Assembly (NCBI GenBank): GCA_963697285.1 | Contig: CAVONI010000001.1 | Location: forward strand, 124,001 to 188,000 | Source of the DNA: JAEUQQ01 sp963697285 | Lineage (GTDB): Bacteria; Acidobacteriota; Vicinamibacteria; Vicinamibacterales; JAFNAJ01 | Direction of reading: 5' to 3' | DNA: 64,000 bases | Part shown: one piece after another, positions 1 through 10,193 of the stretch | Position numbering within the stretch: position 1 is the first letter of the stretch | Layout: each line of letters starts with the position of its first letter | Position numbers and translations under genes: made by a program | Notes under the pieces: generated by a model | The model's database searches: none | What the model was told of the DNA's origin: nothing | Seen by the model: only the letters and a program-made list of their open reading frames with translations

Positions 1-349
1 AGAACGACACGGCGGCGAGCATCGGATCGAAGCCGGGCGGCGTGTCGCTGATCGACGGCGACGTGACGAGTTCCAGGGTGTAGGTCGAGAAGTCGCCGAC
101 GCGGTCGGTCTTCAGCGTCACCACCTCTGCTGCGATGCTCACCGGCGCCAGCACCTGCACGTCGGTGACCCTGACGCCGCCGACGATGCGGAAGTTGGCC
201 TCGGTGAGGCCGGCAACGGGGTGGATGAAGTGGACCTGCAGGCCGCGCTGATCCGTCGGGTCGACCTCGAGGTAGTCGATGCCGTTGATGGAACTGACCG
301 CGCGAACCTCGTCGCGGCGTCGCCGTGTGGCGCAGGTGTAGCGAGTCAT
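1..349 (-). CDS. eCIS baseplate wedge / putative baseplate assembly protein (Afp11-like), 3' end beyond window
   Basis: Partial gene; only the first 116 codons lie in the window. The protein begins MTRYTCATRRRRDEVRAV and continues with NGIDYLEVDP and LQVHFIHPVAGL. This N-terminus is typical of the large putative baseplate assembly proteins of extracellular contractile injection systems (Afp11/gpJ-like wedge). Such proteins form the baseplate ring that links the spike hub to the sheath. The start is the ATG complementary to 347-349, four bases past the stop of the gp25-like gene, so the two are translated in series. Family assignment rests on the conserved N-terminus and position; the catalogued C-terminal wedge domains cannot be seen. 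Confidence 0.75.
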   Translation of the reverse strand, partial: MTRYTCATRRRRDEVRAVSSINGIDYLEVDPTDQRGLQVHFIHPVAGLTEANFRIVGGVRVTDVQVLAPVSIAAEVVTLKTDRVGDFSTYTLELVTSPSISDTPPGFDPMLAAVSF

Positions 350-353
350 GGCC

Positions 354-713
354 TCAGATCGCGCCGGTTCGGATGATCGTCGTCTGCTGCAGCCGCGTGC
401 GGCGCACGACGTAGTCGACCTGGACCTCGAGCCGCGACTCGGCCGCGTCGACGCGCACGGCTTCGACATCGATCAGGTCGCCGAGGTACTGCTGCAGGTT
501 GCCCTGGACCATGAACTGCACGGTCGCCGCCAGCTCGGGGCTGTTGCCCGCGAAGACCAGCTGCTGAAGGCCGCCGCCGAACGCCGGGCGGTTGACGCGC
601 TCGCCGGGACCGGTGAGCAGCAGTTGCTCGATCAGGTCGCGGATGTGGTCCTCGTCTGTCGTGACGGCGGTGCGTTGACGGCTGTCGACGTGAAACGGGT
701 AGTCGATGTTCAT
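354..713 (-). CDS. gp25-like baseplate protein (Afp9-like)
   Basis: 119-residue protein of the GPW/gp25 family, a small baseplate wedge component that in T4 and in Afp/PVC particles nucleates sheath assembly. Seen in the sequence: the typical N-terminus MNIDYPFHVDS, the segment IRDLIEQLLLTGPGERV and the NRPAFGGGL motif diagnostic of gp25 proteins, then a C-terminal beta-rich part ending in RTGAI. Length is normal for eCIS members. The start codon overlaps the stop of the PAAR-like gene (ATGA, 710-713), so expression is probably translationally coupled. A longer minus-strand reading frame fuses this protein to upstream out-of-frame sequence; the internal ATG is clearly the true start. Confidence 0.9.
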   Translation of the reverse strand: MNIDYPFHVDSRQRTAVTTDEDHIRDLIEQLLLTGPGERVNRPAFGGGLQQLVFAGNSPELAATVQFMVQGNLQQYLGDLIDVEAVRVDAAESRLEVQVDYVVRRTRLQQTTIIRTGAI

Positions 714-1030
714 GTGCCTGTCACCCTGGTCTGTGCCGCGGCAATCAGCAGCGGTGTTCCGTTCGGCGCGCACATGGCCTGGCTGTCCTGCAGCAGCAGC
801 GGTTGGCCGTTCGACGTCACGCGCGTCGCCGCGGTGATCCATGTCGCGGTGACGCACGGCGACGGCGCGCCGCTCACGTTGAACGGACACCCGGCCACCA
901 CGTAGGGCGCGCTCATCATCGTCGTCGGCTGGCCGCTGACCAGCACCCGCGGGTTCGGCGCCGTCGGCTGCGCCTGTCCGCCATGGGCGCAGAGCACCGT
1001 GGCGCCGACGTGCAGGACGAATCCAGGCAT
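710..1030 (-). CDS. PAAR-like spike-tip protein
   Basis: 106-residue protein expected to cap the central spike (Afp10 position). It starts MPGFVLHVGATVLCAHGG and has repeated short beta-type segments with Gly/Pro turns (VLVSGQPTTMM, VTSNGQPLLLQD, MCAPNGTPL). These resemble the PAAR-like (DUF4280-type) proteins found between spike and gp25 in eCIS loci. Several cysteines (C14, and one each near residues 48, 59 and 87) could help bind metal, as PAAR tips do. It lies between the spike gene and gp25, the usual place. Assignment is by position, size and composition rather than a diagnostic motif. Confidence 0.7.
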   Translation of the reverse strand: MPGFVLHVGATVLCAHGGQAQPTAPNPRVLVSGQPTTMMSAPYVVAGCPFNVSGAPSPCVTATWITAATRVTSNGQPLLLQDSQAMCAPNGTPLLIAAAQTRVTGT

Positions 1031-1048
1031 GTTCCTCAGGCCCCTTTC

Positions 1049-1562
1049 CTACACGACCACCAGCGCACCGTTGTTGACGGTGACGGTCGGCCCGGTCATC
1101 ACGAGGCTCGCGCCCTTGCCGTTCTGGATGTAGATGCCGGTGTCGTTCACGATGATCGAGGCGCCCGGTCGTGCTCTTCAGCATGATGCCGCCCGTCGGT
1201 CCGGGCAGGTCGCTGATGACGAGGGCGTTCTGCAGCGAGGTCTGCAGCACGATGCTGGGACTCGCCGGGTTGCCGGCGAGCGCGAGCGCGGGCACCTCGG
1301 CGGCCACGCCCCAGAAGCCGCCGGTCCAGATCGGGTGATCGGCATCCCCGTTCTCGAATTCGATCCACACGCCGGCACCGATCTGCGGCATGACGTAGGT
1401 GCCCTGCTGCTTGCCCGCGATCGGCACGCAGGGCATCGCCCACGACGAGGGCATCATGCCGAGGACGTCGGGCACCATGGCGGTGATGCGCCCCCGCTGT
1501 TCCGGATCGACGTTGTTGACGACCGTGCCGCGGTACTTGCCGTAGAACTTGCTCTGCGCCAT
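1049..1562 (-). CDS. eCIS spike protein, gpV/VgrG-type (frameshifted)
   Basis: Phage gpV / VgrG-type spike that forms the trimeric needle beneath the tube. The frame opens MAQSKFYGKYRGTVVNNVD and includes the OB-fold segment DPEQRGRITAMVPDVLG and the GAGVWIEFENGD motif seen in nearly all gpV-like spikes. The frame breaks near 1164-1166, where one extra C in a C run separates LKSTTG from the continuation ASIIVNDTGIYIQNGKG. Removing one base restores a protein of about 170 residues that ends at the TAG complementary to 1049-1051. The indel in a short homopolymer suggests a sequencing error. If it is real, the spike is inactivated and so probably is the particle. Confidence 0.8.
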
Positions 1563-1575
1563 GACTGGGGCCCTT

Positions 1576-2706
1576 TCAGGCCGGGACGTTCGGAAGTGTC
1601 GAGACCAGGCCGTTGCGTACCAGCTTGAACCGCTGCTTGTATTCGCCGCGCCTGATCTGGTGCGTGACGCTTTGCACGTAGTGCAGGCCATCGAATGCCA
1701 GGCCCGCGCCGCGGACGCCGACGAGCCGCCGCGGCTGCAGCACGCGCCCGTAGCGCAGCACGTCGAGTGAGCCGTCGCCCTTGACGGCGTCGGCGGTGCG
1801 CGCCGCCCTGGCCATGCCGATCAGCAGCGCCTTCGGGATCGAGTACTTCGACAGCCCTTCGATCGGCTTGAGCTTGAGCGTCAGCGGCTCGATGGCGCCG
1901 AGCGGCGGGCTGAGCGGCGTGATGTTCGGGATCGGGATCGGGATCGGGATCTTGCTCAGCTCGTTGTAGACCACCACCGTCGGCATCTCCCGCACCTGGT
2001 TGTCGAACGTGAACGACAGCGCCTCGCAGTTGGTGAGCGCGTCCATGTTGATGTTGAGCGCCGGCTGCGGCACGCCGACCTTGATCTGCGGTCCCCAGTA
2101 GGCGAGGCTCGTGCCGGGCGTCGACTGCGGCTCGAGGTAGAAGACGTAGCCGACCTTGTCTGCCAGCTCGGTGATGTAGTCGAAGTCGTTGCCCTGCTGC
2201 GACGGGATCTGGTTCGTCGGGATCGGCACGTCGAGCAGCACCGACGGGATCACCATCGGAACGATGCCGAGAAAGGCGTACTTCAGCAGCAGCAGGGCCA
2301 CGCGCCCCTCGGCCGGCGTCGCCGGAAACGGAAACCCGCTGAAGTCGATCTGCCGCATCACGACCGTCAGGTCTTCGCCGGTGATCGACAGCGTGGAATG
2401 GGCCGAATCGGCGCCCGGCAGGACCTGCTGCTGCGTCACGACGCCGTCGATCAGCACCGACGAGGATCCGCCGACCGTCACCATCACGATGACGCGGAAG
2501 ATCGGAACCGGTGACGCGCCGGCGGTGAGCAGGAACAGCGTCTCGAGCGGCGACCGCTTCTCGATCGAGAACTGGAGCTGGAACACGCTGGGGCCGGCGT
2601 CGTTGACCGTCACCTCGACGCTCTGCAGCGCATCGAGCGCGGCACGGGGCGCCGGCAGCGGCACGGCCGGCCCGATGAGCAGCGTGAGGTGAATCCCCTT
2701 GACCAT
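1576..2706 (-). CDS. eCIS baseplate hub protein, gpD-like (Afp8 N-terminal part)
   Basis: 376-residue protein resembling phage late-control gpD / T4 gp27-type hub proteins. These sit between tube and spike. Visible features are the N-terminal beta-rich domain (SVEVTVNDAGPSVFQLQFSI), the FDYITELADKVGYVFYLEP segment characteristic of gpD-like hubs in eCIS, and a C-terminal beta-domain ending FKLVRNGLVSTLPNVPA. A low-complexity stretch of alternating Ile-Pro (IPIPIPIPNITP, near residue 257) comes from a short in-frame GGGATC repeat. Hub and spike are separate genes here, unlike the fused Afp8/Pvc8. The gene follows the LysM-like gene by 6 bases and precedes the spike by 13. Confidence 0.85.
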   Translation of the reverse strand: MVKGIHLTLLIGPAVPLPAPRAALDALQSVEVTVNDAGPSVFQLQFSIEKRSPLETLFLLTAGASPVPIFRVIVMVTVGGSSSVLIDGVVTQQQVLPGADSAHSTLSITGEDLTVVMRQIDFSGFPFPATPAEGRVALLLLKYAFLGIVPMVIPSVLLDVPIPTNQIPSQQGNDFDYITELADKVGYVFYLEPQSTPGTSLAYWGPQIKVGVPQPALNINMDALTNCEALSFTFDNQVREMPTVVVYNELSKIPIPIPIPNITPLSPPLGAIEPLTLKLKPIEGLSKYSIPKALLIGMARAARTADAVKGDGSLDVLRYGRVLQPRRLVGVRGAGLAFDGLHYVQSVTHQIRRGEYKQRFKLVRNGLVSTLPNVPA

Positions 2707-2712
2707 GCGCGT

Positions 2713-3027
2713 CTACTCGGCGCTCGGCGCGGGCACGCCGTCGGGCAGCGTGATCCGGATGACGGCTCCGGCCGCCTCGGTGAGCTCGTCAGGGTGCAAC
2801 ACCGGGTTGGCGTCGCAGATGCGCCAGAACTGCTCGGGATCACCGATGTAGTGCGCGGTGATGACGTCCAGTCGCTCGCCCTCGACGACGAAGTGCTCCT
2901 GCAGCAACGCGAAGTTCTCTGGCGAGGGAACGAAACGACGGCGCAGGTACACGACCGACGTGCCGTCGGCCATCGCGTGGACCACCGTGTCGCTCGACGC
3001 GTATCGACTGTTGCCGGGGAAGTGCAC
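2713..3027 (-). CDS. LysM-type baseplate protein (gp53-like)
   Basis: 104-residue protein with a LysM-like fold in its C-terminal half: EGERLDVITAHYIGDPEQFWRICDAN, then a beta-strand ending RITLPDGV. Small LysM-bearing proteins of this kind are conserved between the CIS tube initiator and the hub in eCIS and in some phage tails (gp53-like). There they are thought to clamp the hub rather than bind peptidoglycan. The N-terminal 40 residues (YASSDTVVHAMADGTSVVYLRRRF) match the usual lead-in. The gene lies 24 bases after the tube-initiator gene and 6 before the hub gene. Confidence 0.75.
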   Translation of the reverse strand: MHFPGNSRYASSDTVVHAMADGTSVVYLRRRFVPSPENFALLQEHFVVEGERLDVITAHYIGDPEQFWRICDANPVLHPDELTEAAGAVIRITLPDGVPAPSAE

Positions 3028-3051
3028 TCGTCCTCCTCCTGGTCGGTCGGC

Positions 3052-3706
3052 TTACGGCAGCCTGGTCAAACCGAGCGCACCGAGGCCGCCGGCCTTGTGC
3101 CGCGCCGCCAGTTGCTCCTTGTTCCGCAGGTACGCCATGAAGATGTTCCCGGCTCTCGTGTCGAAGCCGAGGTCGTCGACCGTCAGCACGCGCAGGCCGA
3201 GACTGACCTTGGCGCGGATCGGATTGAGGTTCGGGTCGAACGCCTCCTCGGTGATCGACAGGTCCGTGATCCGGACCGGCGTCACCCGGTTCCTGCTCCA
3301 GACCAGGAGCGTCAGCGGCGACATCATCGGAGCGATCTCGAGCGTGCCGCTCCGCCCGAGGCGGTTCAGCTCGTTCAGCTGCGCGCTCGACGGCGACACC
3401 AGCGCCTCGAGCACGGCGAGGTGCGGGTGGATGCCGACCTCGGCGACATCGCGGTCGCCGCGCTCCATCATGATCGGCCGCGTCGATCTCGGCCTCGAGC
3501 TTGACGGTCTCGACCGCCGGGCCCTTGAGGCGCAGTGCGTCAGAGCGGTCACCTGCCTCGCCCGCCGCGCTCCGGGGCTGCAGCGTCCGGCTGAGCGTGT
3601 CGGGGTTGTACTGCAGCGCAATGACGCGCTGGATCGCGCCCGTCTCCGGGTCGATCACGACGAGGCCGCCCTTGAGCAGGCGAGGGGCGTTGGGGAACGT
3701 GGTCAT
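3052..3706 (-). CDS. CIS tube initiator protein (Afp7-like), frameshifted
   Basis: Contractile injection system tube-initiator family (CIS_tube, Afp7/Pvc7-like), which connects the hub to the first tube ring. The first frame begins MTTFPNAPRLLKGGLVVID and contains the family hallmark ALQYNPDTLSRTLQPR and later VETVKLEAEIDA. Around 3470 the frame shifts by one base, and the conserved continuation (GIHPHLAVLEALVSP, then TLLVWSRNRVTPVRI and LGLRVLTVDDL) is in another frame that stops at 3052. Restoring one base gives about 217 residues, a normal length. The second part ends LARHKAGGLGALGLTRLP-like sequence, without the long LysM tail of some homologues; that job is done by the next gene. Confidence 0.75.
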
Positions 3707-3708
3707 GC

Positions 3709-6093
3709 TTATTTCTTCTTCGCGGCCTTCTTGGCGTCGGCGTCGGGGTCGAACGTCGACCAGACGTAGAAGCGCGGGTTGTCTTCACCAGGGTTGAAGT
3801 GCTCGTGCGGCTTCGCGTCGAGTGATTGATGGTGCAGGTCGGCGAACACGCGCCTGGCGACGACCGTGATGTCGAGGCGCGCGCCGGACGACGTCCGGAC
3901 GACCTTCCACTCGTAGTTCTGTGGATTCGGCGAATTGGCCTTCGCGTCGCGCAGCAGGTTCGCATCGTTCACGGGGATGCCGCTGATCGATGGCGTCATC
4001 CACGATCCGTCCGTCGCGACGAACTTGTACTCCCTGGTTTCGGTCCCGTCGTCCTGCTTCGTCGCGGTGATCTCCACGTCCTTCTTTCGATCGGGGGTGA
4101 ACCCCTCCTTGCGGAGCGATGCTCCGAAGACCTTGAGCGCCTGCGCCGACGTGGCGGGCACGTTCCCCGTGAACATCGGGAACGTCTCGGTCTGGACCTT
4201 CTGGTTCTTGAGCACGGCCTTGACCAGCGCAGCGCGCTGCTTGTCTGACAGGTGTCCGTACCGGCCGTCGATCTCCGCCTTCACCTCCGCTTCTGGGAAC
4301 TTGTCCTTGCCGGGCCGTTGCATGACGACGCCCGAGGCCGACTCGTAGGCCTGCGCCAGGGCCGCCCCGGTGTCGATCTCGTCCTTCTTGTCAGTCAGCT
4401 TCTGGTTGATGCGCGTCTGCCTGTCCCTCAGATCCCTGGCGCGCGCGGCCTTCGCAGCCTTCGACGGATTCTTCTCTTTCTTGTCTTTGGCGTCGGCGAG
4501 GTACGTGTCGAGTGGCGCCGGCATCGGTTCCGAGGCTTCGATCTCCTTCCTGGCCTTGGCGCGCGCGAGCTCCGCCAGCTTCGGATCGGTGCCGTAGTCC
4601 TGCTCGTGCGTCGAGGCCACCACCCGGCCCTTGCCGCCGAAGGCTTCGTCGATCAGGTTCACGAACTCCTTGTTCTGGCCGAGGTCGCATCCGCGAATGT
4701 GGATGGTCGTCCTCTTGTCGATCTTCGCGCCCACCGACGGCAGCAGGCTCTTGCCAGACGCGGGGTGCATCGCCTCCTTCAGCTCCATCGGGCTGAGGTG
4801 CGAGTCGCCGTGGAGGCTCTTCGGGTGCGCCGGGTCCTTCTTCAGATCCTCGTCGTTCAGGCCGAACGACAGCGTGCCGTCCTCGTTGCCGTGCGACACC
4901 ACGAAGAGGTTGCCGATCGGCTTCTCGACGTTGCGGTCGATGTACGAGAGGAGGCCCTCGAGCGTGCGCTCGCTGGTGACCATCGTGGCGTTCGGATAGT
5001 GCACGCGGAAGTACTTCTCGGCTTCCGTGTAGAAGGGGTTCGACTTCTTCGCCTTCGCGGAGTCCTTCCCCATGATGAACACGTAATCGTCGCGAGGCGG
5101 CTCCGGCGCGGCCTTGACGTCGACGCCCTGGCCGGCGCTCGCCGGCTGCGCACCGCTCCTGACGCGAACTTCGCCCTTCTCGAGTGCGGCGAAACCGCCT
5201 TCGAAGCGCCGCGAGAAGAAGTCGGCGAGCAGGTCGCTCTCGTGCCCGTGGAAGTCGCTGTCGATGCTCTTCGCGGCGAGGCCCTGCGCGGTGAAGAGGT
5301 CGGTGAGCTCGGCATCGGTGGCCGTGTTCAGCACATCGAGTATCGCCAGTTCGTCATCGTCGCCCGTGAAGCCGGATTGCATCTCCTTGATCAGGATCGC
5401 CTTCAGCTTCGGCGTGAGCGTGAACGCCGACCGGTTCGCCTTCCACGCCTTGACGATGGCCCTGGCCTTGTTGTCGCTGTCGGAGTGGCCTTCGATCGTG
5501 CCCTCGGCGTCGCGCTGCTGCAGGTAGGTCGAGAGCGTCTTCGGAGTGAAGTCGTCTCCCGCGAACCAGCCGCCGATCTCGTCGAAGACGTTCCAGCGCT
5601 GGAGCAGAGGACGCGCTCCAGCCTGCTGGCGCACGTGCATCAGTTCGTGAGCGATCAGCCGCTGCCCATCACGGCTTTGCGGTGCGTACTCTCCGGCCCC
5701 GAAGACCACGTCGTGGCCAACGGTGTACGCGCGGGCGCGCACGGCCCTCGCGCTCTCGGCGGCCTGCCCGTCGGCGTGGACGCGCACGCGCCCGAAGTCG
5801 AATCCCAGCCGGCCCTGCATCAGGGTGCGCGTGTCGGTGTCGAGCGGCTGGCCGTTCGTCCGCAGCACGTGGTCAACAGACGGTGGCGCGGCGGCGAGGC
5901 TGCCGCTCGCATCGCGCGACGCGCGCTGCAGCGAGGGGGGCGGCGCGGCCGAGACGCGGGCCGGGGCCGAGGCGCCACGCCCGAAGGCATCGGCGGCGCG
6001 GTCGGCTTCCTGCTCGAAGCGATCGTCGGTCGGGCCGACCGCGAGCGACGACGTGCGTGTAGCGGCCGGACGGGCCTCGCGCATGCGCGTCAT
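3709..6093 (-). CDS. eCIS_core (DUF4157) protein with candidate clan-CD cysteine protease region; probable cargo
   Basis: 794-residue protein. Residues 20-160 form an eCIS_core/DUF4157 domain: an EQEADRAAD segment, GRVRVHADGQAAESAR, then the zinc-peptidase-like HELMHVRQQ (H149, E150, H153). Such domains mark proteins loaded into or released by eCIS particles. The C-terminal 450 residues are specific to this protein. Residues 336-475 read like a caspase-like alpha/beta fold: strand YVFIMGKD, helix, strand, then NLFVVSHGNEDG with H401-G402, then TTIHIRGCDLGQ with C469. A His-Gly dyad and a Cys, each after a hydrophobic strand, are the hallmark of clan-CD peptidases. The rest is charged, Lys-rich and helical, ending AKKAAKKK. 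The start overlaps the small upstream gene (ATGA). Cargo role and protease activity are inference. Confidence 0.8.
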   Translation of the reverse strand: MTRMREARPAATRTSSLAVGPTDDRFEQEADRAADAFGRGASAPARVSAAPPPSLQRASRDASGSLAAAPPSVDHVLRTNGQPLDTDTRTLMQGRLGFDFGRVRVHADGQAAESARAVRARAYTVGHDVVFGAGEYAPQSRDGQRLIAHELMHVRQQAGARPLLQRWNVFDEIGGWFAGDDFTPKTLSTYLQQRDAEGTIEGHSDSDNKARAIVKAWKANRSAFTLTPKLKAILIKEMQSGFTGDDDELAILDVLNTATDAELTDLFTAQGLAAKSIDSDFHGHESDLLADFFSRRFEGGFAALEKGEVRVRSGAQPASAGQGVDVKAAPEPPRDDYVFIMGKDSAKAKKSNPFYTEAEKYFRVHYPNATMVTSERTLEGLLSYIDRNVEKPIGNLFVVSHGNEDGTLSFGLNDEDLKKDPAHPKSLHGDSHLSPMELKEAMHPASGKSLLPSVGAKIDKRTTIHIRGCDLGQNKEFVNLIDEAFGGKGRVVASTHEQDYGTDPKLAELARAKARKEIEASEPMPAPLDTYLADAKDKKEKNPSKAAKAARARDLRDRQTRINQKLTDKKDEIDTGAALAQAYESASGVVMQRPGKDKFPEAEVKAEIDGRYGHLSDKQRAALVKAVLKNQKVQTETFPMFTGNVPATSAQALKVFGASLRKEGFTPDRKKDVEITATKQDDGTETREYKFVATDGSWMTPSISGIPVNDANLLRDAKANSPNPQNYEWKVVRTSSGARLDITVVARRVFADLHHQSLDAKPHEHFNPGEDNPRFYVWSTFDPDADAKKAAKKK

Positions 6094-6347
6094 GTGCCGC
6101 CCCCGAGCGCGGCCATCACCGCGCGTGCGATGCCGGCGCCGGTTGCCGCCGGAGATGCGCCGGCAGGCCTCGAGACGTTGCCGGCATCCGCGTGCACCAC
6201 GTCACGCGAGGGCAGCGCGCCGAGCGCGTGCGATCGGGTCAGCGCGAGCTGCGACAGGTGCTGCTGGATCGCGTCGCCGATGGCGTGCCGCTGTAGCGGG
6301 TCGAAGCCATGCAAAACGATTTCGTCGATCACGAACTCGATGCGCAT
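6090..6347 (-). CDS. small conserved eCIS protein, function unknown
   Basis: 85-residue protein starting MRIEFVIDEIVLHGFDPLQR, followed by an amphipathic helix (HAIGDAIQQHLSQL) and an Ala/Gly-rich tail. Short proteins with an initial strand, an LxGFDP-type turn and a helix are common beside the AAA+ ATPase in eCIS loci, but no role is established. The ATG at 6345-6347 lies five bases after the ATPase stop and its own stop overlaps the eCIS_core start (ATGA), which supports a real coupled gene. A longer frame upstream overlaps the ATPase and was not used. Confidence 0.65.
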   Translation of the reverse strand: MRIEFVIDEIVLHGFDPLQRHAIGDAIQQHLSQLALTRSHALGALPSRDVVHADAGNVSRPAGASPAATGAGIARAVMAALGGGT

Positions 6348-6352
6348 GGCCG

Positions 6353-8235
<1,883 letters not shown>

Positions 8236-8239
<4 letters not shown>

Positions 8240-9540
8240 GGCGTCACCGTCACCCTCGGCGTGTCGAACACGCCAGCCGCGAGGCCGAGCGGGCTTTCGG
8301 CGCCATCGACGGTGACATAGGCCAGATAGGTTCCCGCGACGACGTTGCTCACCGCGAACGAGATGCTGGCCGTGGACGTTGACGCGCCGGCGACACCGTT
8401 GTCTCTCGGGGCGGCAAAGCTGTAGGCGCGAGCCGGGCGCGTGTCGGGTGCGTTGTGCTCGTAGAGATACAGCGTGACGCGCTGCGTCTTGCCCGCTTCC
8501 GGGTTGAAGGTCACCGCGAGGGTGCCCGCGGCGAGAGAAAAGGCGACCGGCACGGTGATGACCGGATGCAGGACGAATGGCCTCACGTTCGATTCGACGC
8601 CGCGGTGAGGCGTCGCTGGATCACCCAGCATGAGTTCGTGAATCACCTGCGTTGCCTGCACCCCGGCGCGCAGGCCGGCGACGGTGCTCAGGTCGACCGC
8701 GATCTGCGCGTCGCCCGGATCGGCGATCGTCGTGGCGACCTCTCCGATCTGCACGCGCGTCAGGTCGGCACGCAGGCCACTGCCCTTGATCTGAATCGTA
8801 CTGGACGCGGTGATCCGCGTGTCGGCAGGAGGCACGGCCGACGACACCACCTCGTCGATGTGCGGACGGGCGAGCGGGGCGACGTACAGATTCGGCTTCA
8901 GCACCGGCAGCGACGCGCGCGTCGACTTCTGGCTCTGGATGAGCACCACCGACGCCGTGTAGCCGGCGGTCAACCGGAAGTGGTTGGCCTGGAACGCGGC
9001 CCACAAGCGGCTGATCTCCTCGACGCTCAGCGGCTCCGGCACAATCTTCACGAGCTCAATCTGATCGGCCAGGTCGGACGCGGCCAGCGCCTGAAACGCC
9101 GCGGGCAGCATGCTGCCACTGACCTGCAGGGAAGGGATCGCAGACAGCGATGCCCGAATGGCGCCGCGCGTCAGCACCGGCGTCTCGTGGAGCTGCTGCA
9201 CGGCGTAGCCCATGAGGATCTCGGCCTGGTACTCGTCCTTGCCGTACGCCATCAGCAGGTAGTGCAAGTCGAGCGCGAGCGGTGGGTTGCTCACGCGGTC
9301 ACCGCGCGAGTCGAATGCCGGAAGGTTGTTGTTCCGTATCGTCGTGTTGTGCGTCGTGTGATACAGGAACAGGTTCAAGCCCGCCTGTTCATCGTCGCCT
9401 GCCTTGAGCAGGTCGGGTGGCTTCGACGTCACGCGCACCGGGTTTCCCGCCATCGACGCGAGGTCGTTGGCAATGACCCCGTTGTTCAGCAGGTCCTTGA
9501 TCACTGCCGTCACGGCCGCCAGCGCGAGCGCACCGCTCAC
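8236..9540 (-). CDS. Pvc16-like (DUF4255) tail-terminator protein
   Basis: 434-residue protein with a Pvc16/DUF4255 N-terminal domain: LALAAVTAVIKDLLNNG, then NLFLYHTTHNTTIRNNNLP and LALDLHYLLMAYG, the core signature of the family. Pvc16/Afp16 caps the distal end of tube and sheath and sets particle length. The C-terminal half contains two Ig/IPT-like beta-domains (near residues 240-330 and 335-430), as in the longer eCIS versions. The start overlaps the proline-rich gene and the stop overlaps the AAA+ gene, both by ATGA. Confidence 0.9.
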
Positions 9541-10193
9541 GATCGGCCTCCGCGCTGGACGTACTCGTCGAGCGTGATCAGGCCGCGGCGCTGCTCCCGG
9601 GCACGTGTCGGAGGTGCCGGGGCGCCCGTCGTGATCGCCCGGACGTCGATCCGCCCGATGTGGATGCGAATGACGGGATCAGCCGACGCGTCTGCAACCC
9701 GTGCGGCCGTGTCGCGCGGTGGCTCCAAGCGCTGCCGCACGTCGGGGTGCGACATGCTCGCCAACGTGAGGCGTTGCGGGCCGACTGCGGGGAGCCCCTG
9801 TTGCGTCGCGTGCGCCGCTTCGGGCCCTGGTGTCTCGCCGACGATGCGGCGCTCGGCGACCGTCGGGTGCGGTTCGAAGACGACCCGCGCGTCGTCGGCG
9901 CCGCCAGGCGCCTTCGCCGGAAGCGACGAGGAGATTGCCCGGATCGTCGGAGCTGGCACCTGCTCCTGCGGGCCGCGCCCGACACGCGTCTTTCGCATCA
10001 CCGGCGCCACGTCTTCGGCTGCTGACCGTCGTCCGCCAGTCGGGTCGGCCGCGGGGTCGGAGTCCCGATCGAACGGCTCCGGAGCGTCGAGCGTCGGCGG
10101 AGCGACCGCTTCAAACGGCACGCGTCGTCGCGGCTGCACGCCCCGTTCCGGCTGCAGCACACGCGACACGAGCGCGCCGAAATAATCCCTCAT
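9537..10193 (-). CDS. proline/arginine-rich eCIS-associated protein, unknown function
   Basis: 218-residue protein starting MRDYFGALVSRVLQPERGV. The middle (residues 20-170) is rich in Pro, Ala, Asp and Arg and probably disordered. The C-terminus is more ordered (DPVIRIHIGRIDVRAI, then TREQRRGLITLDEYVQ-type sequence). The C-terminal IHIGRI(D/E)VRA motif followed by LxxYL recurs in proteins next to Pvc16 in eCIS clusters, to my knowledge, but no function is assigned. It overlaps its neighbours on both sides by ATGA, which argues for a genuine coupled gene. An N-terminally extended frame would run into the preceding gene and was rejected. Confidence 0.7.
   Translation of the reverse strand: MRDYFGALVSRVLQPERGVQPRRRVPFEAVAPPTLDAPEPFDRDSDPAADPTGGRRSAAEDVAPVMRKTRVGRGPQEQVPAPTIRAISSSLPAKAPGGADDARVVFEPHPTVAERRIVGETPGPEAAHATQQGLPAVGPQRLTLASMSHPDVRQRLEPPRDTAARVADASADPVIRIHIGRIDVRAITTGAPAPPTRAREQRRGLITLDEYVQRGGRS

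Noticed and set aside
354..1691. A single 445-codon minus-strand frame spanning spike and gp25
   Set aside because: It is a chance join: the spike shifts frame near 1165 and gp25 has its own ATG, with the PAAR-like gene in another frame between them.
1921..1950. GGGATC triplicate as a tandem-repeat regulatory element
   Set aside because: It lies inside the hub gene and simply encodes an Ile-Pro run.
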